A program made the translations under genes and the position numbers. Shown here in pieces: positions 56,801 to 64,000 of a stretch of 64,000 nucleotides of DNA. The stretch's first letter is position 1; each line of letters starts with the position of its first letter. This DNA is from Eurosta solidaginis (taxonomy: Eukaryota; Arthropoda; Insecta; Diptera; Tephritidae): assembly GCF_040869045.1 (NCBI RefSeq), contig NW_027136906.1, forward strand, positions 248,001 through 312,000, given 5' to 3'. The notes beneath the pieces are model-generated. The model saw only the letters and a program-made list of their open reading frames with translations, was not told the DNA's origin and did no database searches.

Positions 56801-57469
56801 AAAGATATTAAATTTTTTGTTAAAATTTGAATTTAAAAAAATTTTTTTTTAAAAAGTGGGCGTGTTCTTAATCCAATTTTGCTAATTTTTATTTAGCACA
56901 TATAGAGTAATAGTAGTAACGTTCCTGCCAAATTTCATCATGATATCTTCAACGACTGCCAAATTACAGCTTGCCAAACTTTTAAATTACCTTCTTGTAA
57001 AAGTGGGCGGGGCCACGCCCATTGTCCAAAATCTTACTAATTTTCTATTCTGCGTCATAACATCAACCCATCTACCAAGTTTCGTCGCTTTATCTGTCTT
57101 TTGTAATGAGTTATCGCACTTTTTCGGTTTTTCGAAATTTTCGATATCGAAAAAGTGGGCGTGGTTATAGTCCGATATCGTTCATTTTAAATAGCGATCT
57201 GAGATGAGTGCTCAGGAACCTACATACCAAATTTCATCAAGATACCTCAAAATTTACTCAAGTTATCGTGTTAACGGACGGACGGACGGACGGACGGACG
57301 GACGGACGGACGGACGGACGGACGGACATGGCTCAATCAAATTTTTTTTCGATCCTGATTATTTTGATATATGGAAGTCTATATCTATCTCGATTCCTTT
57401 ATATATGTACAACCAACCGTTATCCAATCAAACTTAATATACTCTGTGAGCTCTGCTCAACTGAGTATA
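53829..57469 (-). mobile_element. Family A repeat element, copy 4 (complete, inverted)
   Basis: Read on the minus strand it begins TATACTCAGTTGAGCAGAGC (57469-57450) and ends CTTCCTTACTTGTT (53829 side). It contains the longest CCGT tract in the window (about 13 copies, 57275-57327) and the longest array (53930-56060). It lies within the PLE2 composite. Confidence 0.88.
53930..56060 (-). repeat. Tandem array of about 17 units with higher-order structure
   Basis: Units of 129-131 bp, the same family as in copy 2, in reverse. Variant units with AAAAGGGAGTAATCCTTAGT occur near 54750, 55010 and 55525. Those at 55010 and 55525 are followed by the private changes GGACGGCTTTTCGA and CCAGGTGTGACTC. 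This defines a four-unit higher-order repeat of about 514 bp (about 54950-55460 and 55460-55975). Confidence 0.88.
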
Positions 57470-57474
57470 AAAAC

Positions 57475-58920
57475 ATGCCCTTAAGGCCAATTGTATCGTC
57501 GACAAAAGTACCATGCTATAACTTATCTAAGCATATTGGAGTTGTACTGAAGAATATAATATCTGAAGAATATAATATAAAGAATTCATTTCAATTAAAA
57601 GAAAATCTCAAAAATATCCATATAGAAGATGACGAAATTCTAATATCTTTTGATGTAGTGTCATTATTTACGAACATCCCAATACATTTAGCAATACAAA
57701 CAATAATGAAAAAGTGGCCAGAGTTGGAAAAACACACAAAAATTTCAAAGAAACGTTTCCAGACTATACTCGAGTTTTGTCTAAGAGAAAATAATTATTT
57801 TATGTACAACTCGAATTTTTATCAGCAAATATACGGCATGCCCATGGGCAATCCCCTATCGCCAACCATAGCTGACATAGTTCTTGACAAAATATTTGAC
57901 GACAGCATAGCTGAACTTAAAACCAATGACATATATATCAGAGACATAAAAAAGTATGTAGATGATATATTCGCAATTATAAAGAAAAAGGACGCGGAAG
58001 ACATCTTGAAAATATTGAACGCACAGCATACTAAAATAAAATTCACAATGGAAATAGAACAAGAAAATGAAATAACCTTCCTAGACCTAAAAGTAATCCA
58101 TAAAAATAGAAAATGTACAACGAAATGGTACACGAAAACCATTGCATCGGGGAGAATAATTAATTACCATTCGAACCATCCGTGGAAACAAAAGTTAAAC
58201 ACAGCGAAGAACCTAATTAGAAAATCAATATTACTCACTGACCACGAGTTTATGCCAGAAAACAAACAAAAGATTAAAAAAATTTTGTACAACAACAGCT
58301 ATCCACACAAGCTTATTGACAAATTAATAGAAAATGTAACAAATAAAATTCGCGAAGATAAAAAGGAAACACAAAAATTCGATGAAATTCACCAAAAAAA
58401 CATCGCAGTAACATTTATCCCGGATTTAACGGACAACCAAAATCTGCATAAAATAATGCAAATTAAAAATGTGAACTATGCACACAAGCCAAACTTCACT
58501 CTAAGAAATATTTTTACAAAAACAAAGGATCCGGTGGAAAAAGAGCAACAGAACAATGTAGCATATCAAATAAAATGTAATGGCAAAGTGGGTGAAAAAT
58601 GTGATCAATACTATATAGGCACAACAAAACGACAACTGGGTATACGGCTAAATGAACACAGAACAGATGCGAAAAATAAGAAGATGACAACGGCTCTCGC
58701 ACAGCACCTTACAAAGAGTAACCATACAGCGGATTTTGACCATGCACAAATATTAGACATAGAAAAAAGAGAAAAACCACGTCTAACTTTGGAGAGCTTA
58801 AGAATACAACAAAAAATACACCAGGTTATGAATTTCAAAGAGGACGCTAACAATATAAGCAACATCTATACCGCAGTTGTACAAAGAGCAAAGAAAGAAG
58901 CGCAAATCAGTGCTACTTGA
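57475..58920 (+). CDS. Penelope-like RT with GIY-YIG endonuclease, 5'-truncated
   Basis: A 481-residue open region from the first ATG after the family A end; it is also open upstream into family A, so this is not the native start. RT motifs: PLRPIVSSTKVPCYNLSKHI (2-21), SFDVVSLFTNIPIHLAI (58-74, motif A), YGMPMGNPLSPTIADIVLD (120-138, motif B), KKYVDDIFAIIK (159-170, motif C) and EITFLDLKVIHK (motif E). The GIY-YIG domain starts near residue 377 (QYYIGTTKRQLGIRLNEH) and ends with RLTLESLRIQQ. The N-terminal domain and first RT motifs are missing. Catalytic residues look intact. Its enzyme class copies RNA at DNA nicks or ends. The 3' region holds the hammerhead-like motif. Confidence 0.85.
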   Translation: MPLRPIVSSTKVPCYNLSKHIGVVLKNIISEEYNIKNSFQLKENLKNIHIEDDEILISFDVVSLFTNIPIHLAIQTIMKKWPELEKHTKISKKRFQTILEFCLRENNYFMYNSNFYQQIYGMPMGNPLSPTIADIVLDKIFDDSIAELKTNDIYIRDIKKYVDDIFAIIKKKDAEDILKILNAQHTKIKFTMEIEQENEITFLDLKVIHKNRKCTTKWYTKTIASGRIINYHSNHPWKQKLNTAKNLIRKSILLTDHEFMPENKQKIKKILYNNSYPHKLIDKLIENVTNKIREDKKETQKFDEIHQKNIAVTFIPDLTDNQNLHKIMQIKNVNYAHKPNFTLRNIFTKTKDPVEKEQQNNVAYQIKCNGKVGEKCDQYYIGTTKRQLGIRLNEHRTDAKNKKMTTALAQHLTKSNHTADFDHAQILDIEKREKPRLTLESLRIQQKIHQVMNFKEDANNISNIYTAVVQRAKKEAQISAT

Positions 58921-59146
58921 TAATATGTAAATATGTATGTGTGTTTTTAAACTGTGATATTACAATTAGTTAAACAATCAATGTAAGTAACAATTGTCAA
59001 GATAAAATTTTCATGTTTATTGTTGGATAAAGTAGTTAATGTTTATATATTTGATATATTTTCAAATAAAAACAGCTTTCTGATGATGACGCAGTAAGCG
59101 TCGAAACGCGTCAAAGAATACAAAAACAACAAAGTGCACTTATTAA
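58921..59146 (+). repeat. PLE2 3' end, inverted relative of 53583-53815
   Basis: Follows the stop codon directly and is the near-perfect reverse complement of 53583-53815, including TGTTTTTAAACTGTGATATT and TGTTTATTGTTGGATAAAGT. Confidence 0.85.
59076..59116 (+). ncRNA. Hammerhead-ribozyme-like motif, PLE2 3' end
   Basis: Stem I CUUU/AAAG; core CUGAUGA (59080-59086), extra U, stem II GACGC/GCGUC with loop AGUAA, GAAA (59103-59106), self-complementary ACGCGU, then C at the expected cleavage site. Confidence 0.75.
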
Positions 59147-59218
59147 AACGACCATAAAAGCTCTACCCAGCAAACCATATAGTTTCAAATTGGTCTAAAT
59201 AAAAATAATAATGTATTA

Positions 59219-59752
59219 CCGTTGATGTGTTATCGATAGTTTTATAGAAAAACTATGATCCCTTTTCCTTTGACAACTGTTTATTTTCAATTTGTTTTTC
59301 AGTGGTTATTTGGTAATTAGTGTAAAATATGTGTTTAAAATGTTTTTCGTATCGGACAGTGAAACTTCGAGTGATGACTAGTGAAATGAGATGTTACTTC
59401 TTCAAAGAAAAGAGATGCGCCAATGGTCAGAAACTTTAAATTTGCCAGACAGCAAGTTAGTACTATAATTGCTGATCTCCATTTGAGCAAAATTCTCTAT
59501 TCCGGGAAAAATGTAAAGAATTAATTTAAAATTTTTTGGAACTGCCTTCCCTTTTAAACCCCTTGGAAAAGGTTGGGTTCTTTACCAATGTTTAATAGCC
59601 GAATTTCGTTTTGCAGCGTCAGCACAACTTCAATATTGTTTTAGGCTATACCAAAAAGGCATCAACGCCTATCAAAAGTTATCGATTTTGACAGCGCCGA
59701 AACCAATTCATGAGCATCGACACACATTTTCTCACTATTGACAACCATAATA
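59219..59752 (+). mobile_element. Right part of a possible Harbinger-like element split by PLE2
   Basis: Contains short frames MFFVSDSETSSDD (59340-59381) and LLLQRKEMRQWSETLNLPDS (59394-59453). The second resembles the (R)-LRD-SN-LELPD start of Harbinger-type proteins. It ends at the inverted TTGACAACCATAATA. A low-confidence assignment. Confidence 0.35.
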
Positions 59753-60186
59753 GTTGTGACTGTTGATACAAATGTTGCTACCGCTCGGCATTTTATTAGT
59801 ACCAGTTCAGAAGTAGTCACTTTTGGTGTAAAACTATTGCCTTGTGTCAGGGTCTTTCATTTTTCTGAAGGGTTCATACATATACAATTTATTAAAAAAT
59901 TGCTTTCGCAAAGCTGCCAGACAACGGCTTGACTTTTTGTTATTTGTGCTCTTCTTATTTAATCACGAACATGTTACTGTTTGAATGATATTATAATTTA
60001 ATTTAAAATGAAATAAGTTGATTTGTTACTGACAGTAAAAATTTTCACCTTTCAAAACGAAATTTGTAAATTTAACTTGTTATTTACTGCAGTAGCATAT
60101 TCTTTTTGAACCAAGTTGCAAAAAATAAGTTAAGATTTAACTATATAATATTTTTATTAAATTTCAACTGAGCACATCCCCGTGTC
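59753..60186. other. Stretch without recognisable gene
   Basis: AT-rich; no motif or repeat recognised. Confidence 0.5.
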
Positions 60187-60660
60187 ACGATAAACGTTAG
60201 GTGTGATTGAACTTTTCGATCAATAAAGACACATAGACTAAATGTTTTCATAGTGTTAACAGAACTTGTTTGACTATCAACCGGAAAACCCCCAATTAGG
60301 CGGACTTATGTGATAGAAAAGCTGTTTTTTTATTGGCAAATATAAGTTTTTCAGGAACTTACTTAATGGATATTTCGATATCTGGCAACACCCCTAGTCC
60401 CCCTGAAGTAGGTATACCGATCGTAAAATGTGATCATAATACCATGGCCAACCAATCCATGAATGATGTTGACTCGAAAGGGAGCAGAGTGGATGCAGCG
60501 TACCGCCTGTCCGACCCTATCATGGTCTTTATAAAAACTGTACCGCGGGGACAGCCCAATTGGTATCTAATACAATGTATCGCACGAGGCTTGTATTAAG
60601 GTCCCGACTTCTGCCTTGAGGATTCGGATGAATCGCGAGGCTGTGGTTTCAAAATAGGTG
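60187..60660 (+). repeat. Dispersed repeat family C, copy at 60 kb
   Basis: AACGTTAGGTGTGATTGAAC, CAATAAAGACACATAGACTA and CATAGTGTTAACAGAACTTG match 15690-15775 in order. Then GATATTTCGATATCTGGCAA and CCCTAGTCCCCCTGAAG correspond to 15865-15905. Diverged. Confidence 0.65.
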
Positions 60661-61146
60661 GTCGCCTTAGTTATTATCAATATTAAATTATCTTGAAGTT
60701 TTTCGAGCATATACTGTTGATATACTGCAAAAACTTAAGAACTAAAACATTTTTGACAAATTCTTTAAATTACCTTTTGCCGTTCTGCAAATGGGCCTTA
60801 GTGTATTTACATATGTAACTACTACCCCGTAATGTAGATAAAAATTGCTGCTGCGGTGAAAATTAAGGAAAGTGTAGAAGTTTGTGAAGTTCAGTGCATC
60901 CGTAAATAAGTCCTTATGATTCAGTATGTATGTGGCTTTCACCTACAAATCGCCCACATGACAATATCTGCCGAAAATTAAACCAATATATGCAATTAAT
61001 AATCAAGCATTCAGGGAATTTAATTTGAGTTAACTCGATTTACTCAAATTTCATTTGAAATCGGTATGTTAAAACACAAATGCGAATTGTGGTGATAACT
61101 ATCTGTGTTAAGAACATAAGCATAAGGGATGTAACAAGATTATTTT
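60661..61146. other. Stretch without recognisable gene
   Basis: No supported feature. Confidence 0.5.
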
Positions 61147-63273
61147 TATACTCAGTTGAGCAGAGCTCACAGAGTATATTAACTTTGATTGGATAACGGT
61201 TGGTTGTACAGGTATAAAGGAATCGAGATAGATATAGCTTTCCATATATCAAACTCATCAGTATCGAAAAACAATTTGATTGAGCCATGTCCGTCCGTCC
61301 GTCAGTCTGTCCGATAACACGATAACTTGAGTAAATTTTGAGGTATCTTGATGAAATTTGGTATGTAGGCTCCTGGGAACTCATCTCCAATCGCTAATTA
61401 AAATGAACGATATCGAACCACGCCCACTTTTTTGATATCGAAAATTTCGCAAAACGGAAAAAGTGCGATAATTCATTACCAAAGATGGATAAAGCGATGA
61501 AACTTGGTAGGTGAGTTGAACTTATGACGCAGAATAGAAAACTAGTCAAACTTTGGACAATGGGCGTGAAAGAAGGTATTTTAAAGTTTTGCAAGGTGTA
61601 ATTTAGCTGTAGTTGGAGATATCATGATGAAATGGTGCAGCAAAATACAAAAATAAAAGAAAATTTGAAAATGGGCTTGGCTTCGCCCTTTTTCATTTAA
61701 TTTGTCTACAATACTTTTCATGCCATAAGTCGAACAAAAATTTACCAATCCTTGTGAAATTTGGTAGGGTCTTAGATTCTAGGACGATAACTGTTTTCTG
61801 TGAAAAAGGGGAAATCGGTGGAAGCCACGCCCATTTTTTATACACAGTCGACCGTCTGTCCTTCCTCTCGGCCGTTAACACGATAACTTGAGCAAAAATT
61901 GATATATCTTTACTAACTTCAGTTCACGTATTTATCTGAACACACTTTGTATTGGTGTGAAAAATGACCGAACTGCGATTATGACCACGCCCACTTTTTC
62001 GATATCGAAAGTTACGCAAAATTTAAAAAATGACTTAATTCTATACCAAATACGAAAAAAGGGATGAAATATGGTAATTGGATTGGTTTATTGACGCAAA
62101 ATATAACTTTAGAAAAAAACTTTGCAAAATGTGTGTGACACATACCATATTAAGTAAAAGAAAATGAAAAAGTTCTGCAGGGCGAAATCAAAAGCCCTTG
62201 AAATTTTGGTAGGAATACTGTTCGTGGTATTATATATGTAAATAAATTCTCGGTATCCGACATATGATGTTCTGGGTCACGCTGCCCCATATTTTGGTCA
62301 ATATCTCGAAAACGCCTTCACATATACAACTACAACCACTCCCTTTTAAAATACTCATTATCACTTTTCATTTGATACCCATATCGTACAAACAAATTCT
62401 AGAGTCACCCCTGGTCCACCTTTATGGCGATATTTCGAAAAGGCGTCCACTACCTTTTAAGATACTCATTAACACCTTTCATTTGATACCCATATCGTAC
62501 AAACAAATTCTAGAGTCACCCCTGGTCCACCTTTATGGCGAAAGCTCGAAAAGGTGTCCACCTATAGAACTAAGGCCAACGCCCTTTTAAAATACTCATT
62601 AACACCTTTCATTTGATACCCATATCGTACAAACAAATTCTAGAGTCACGCTGGTCCACCTTTATGGCGATATCTCGAAAAGGCGTTCACCTATAGAACT
62701 AAGGCCCACTCCCTTTTAAAATACTCACTAACACCTTTCTTTTGATACTCATATCGTACAAACGCATTCTAGAGTCACGCTGGTCCACCTTTATGGCGAT
62801 ATCTCGAAAAGGCGTCCACCTATACAACTAAGGCCCACGCCCTTTTAAAACACTCATTAACACCTTTCATTTGATACCCATATCGTACAAACAAATTCTA
62901 GAGTCACGCTGGTCCACCTTTATGGCGATATCTCGAAAAGGTGTTCACCTATAGTACTAAGCCCCACTTCCTTTTAAAATATTCATTAACACCTTTCGTT
63001 TGATACTCATATTGTACAAACGCATTCTAGAGTCACCCCTGGTCCACCTTTATGGCGATATCTCTAAATGGCGTCCACCTATAGATCTATGGCCCACTCC
63101 CTCCTAAAATACTCTTTAATGCCTTTCATTTAATACACATGACATACAAACACATTCCAGGGTTACCCTAGTTTCATTTTCCTACATGGTGATTTTCCCT
63201 TATTTTGTCTCCATAGCTCTCAGCTGAGTGTGTAATATTCGGTTACACCCGAACTTACACTCCCTTACTTGTT
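61147..63273 (+). mobile_element. Family A repeat element, copy 5
   Basis: Left end TATACTCAGTTGAGCAGAGC, right end CTCCCTTACTTGTT. The CCGTCCG tract is short (61288-61300). An internal block around 61570-61640 is deleted relative to copy 2. The array has about seven units (62330-63130), several using AAATTCTAGAGTCA and CCTTTTAAAATACTCA variants and so distinct from copies 2 and 4. Confidence 0.87.
62330..63130 (+). repeat. Tandem array of about seven units in family A copy 5
   Basis: Each unit has TTTGATACCCATATCGTACA, TTCTAGAGTCAC, GGTCCACCTTTATGGCGATA and CGAAAAGG. One unit near 62445-62475 is shortened. The last unit has the diverged form CATGACATACAAACACATTC shared with the final unit of copies 2 and 3. 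Confidence 0.85.
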
Positions 63274-64000
63274 ATATTTTGATTGTATTTTAGAATATAA
63301 TTAGAGTGATAATTATGTATGTGAATATGCTTACAAAAATCTAGTGACATGACGATTTAAAGATAACTATAAAATGTTTTCTCTCAGGGGAGTGGAACTC
63401 TTCGAACGTTTTTTTAAAATATATTAGCAGTATATACTTCTACACTGTTGGATATTTCATTAAAATATTTCTGTGTTGCCAAAAAAAGGTTGCTAGCAAA
63501 ATATTGTTACACATTCCAAAAATTAAGGAGCGTCATCGAAAATTTGTAACACCCCTATTATGTTTGTACAAAGTTTAAAGTGTGCAAATTGCGGTGTCTA
63601 GAATCATTCTGCATGCAAGTTTAAATACTACAAATTACGTTTACTACTTTTCACTGATGAAGCAATCGAGTTGAGGTGCAGCAATAAAAAGCAAACGTGC
63701 GTATACTTATGTAACACTTTATACATGCATCACATAAGGTTGGTCACTATTGGTCCAGATAATATTTTGTGTCGCAATTTAGATAATTTATGAATAGCTT
63801 GAATCACTCATGAAATCCGTAGGTTGGGCTTCTCGTGAACCCTTTTGTTGACCTTTTTGAATGAAGGTCCGCTAGTTTCTGTAGGGATACGATTCAGGGT
63901 ATCATCAGCGAAAATGGTTCAGGAGTTGAAGTTAACCCACAAAAGTGATAAGCTTAACAGAAGCACATAATTATAGTGATTTTAACAAGAGAGTTTTCGG
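63274..64000. other. Stretch without recognisable gene
   Basis: No coding motif or repeat recognised to the end of the window. Confidence 0.5.

Larger units (their letters stand above)
53583..59206 (+). mobile_element. Penelope-like composite insertion 2 (PLE2)
   Basis: A 3' end fragment in inverse orientation (about 53583-53815) lies at the left. The 5'-truncated element (57470-59146) with RT/GIY-YIG ORF and its own 3' end lies at the right. Family A copy 4 sits between them. The inverted arms of about 235 bp match closely, each with a hammerhead-like motif. AATAATGTATTA flanks the whole (53571-53582 and 59207-59218), a likely 12-bp target duplication. About 60 bases (59147-59206) at the right lie outside the inverted arm. 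Confidence 0.82.

Noticed and set aside
57208..57474. Upstream part of the long frame with repeated GRTD tetrads as a genuine protein N-terminus
   Set aside because: It is the antisense reading of the CCGT tract and left end of family A; similar frames appear wherever the tract occurs.

Overview
The window looks like repeat-rich chromatin of a brachyceran fly, most likely a tephritid fruit fly. The sequence is AT-rich and eukaryotic, and nearly everything recognisable is an insect-type transposable element. The tRNA-headed SINE and the CCGTCCG-bearing repeats resemble, from memory, repeats common in tephritid genomes; the species is inference. I found no host protein-coding gene I can defend and no true tRNA or rRNA gene. 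The one host-gene hint is a perfect splice-donor consensus at 33978-33986.

Layout. 1-6.0 kb: a worn tRNA-derived SINE, an internally deleted Ty3/gypsy element with both LTRs (1881-5075), and a fold-back pair carrying tRNA-like boxes (5300-5817). 6.0-8.1 kb: a truncated non-LTR 3' end and a dead hAT element with TIRs and an 8-bp target duplication (6611-8108). 9-15.4 kb: the first CCGTCCG element (called family A here), non-LTR RT remnants and a broken RAG1/Transib-like transposase gene. 16.8-20.3 kb: a SINE split by a complete family A element with a 129-131 bp tandem array. 20.4-23.8 kb: a DNA transposon with 38-bp TIRs, subterminal repeats and an unclassified DDE-like transposase pseudogene. 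25-28.5 kb: non-LTR elements, one with an uninterrupted RT ORF. 28.7-33.4 kb: Penelope-like element 1 (PLE1) with two direct pLTRs, a family A insertion, and flanks that look like a Harbinger-type element. 36.1-44.5 kb: a nearly full-length Jockey-like element, an RTE-type relic and a second CR1/Jockey-type element. 46-51 kb: RNase H relics and a LOA/I-type element lacking its RT core. 51.1-59.2 kb: a 371-bp inverted Penelope-derived mini-element, an ATCGATAA-rich stretch, and a composite Penelope-like insertion (PLE2) holding a family A copy with about 17 array units. 61.1-63.3 kb: the fifth family A copy.

The most interesting signals are these. Hammerhead-ribozyme-like motifs occur six times in three distinct Penelope-type termini; each has stems I and II, a self-complementary stem III, and one extra nucleotide after CUGANGA. 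Family A is a repeatedly nested element whose ends carry matching palindromes and whose array varies from about 2 to 17 units, with higher-order repeats. A 371-bp element consists essentially of two inverted hammerhead-bearing Penelope ends between 15-bp direct repeats.

The nesting gives a relative history. SINEs and Harbinger-like elements are oldest, Penelope elements entered the Harbinger-like ones, and family A entered both the SINE and the Penelope elements. Most coding regions are interrupted. The exceptions are the RT ORF at 25487-26872 and the RT/GIY-YIG ORF at 57475-58920, and both of those elements are 5'-truncated.
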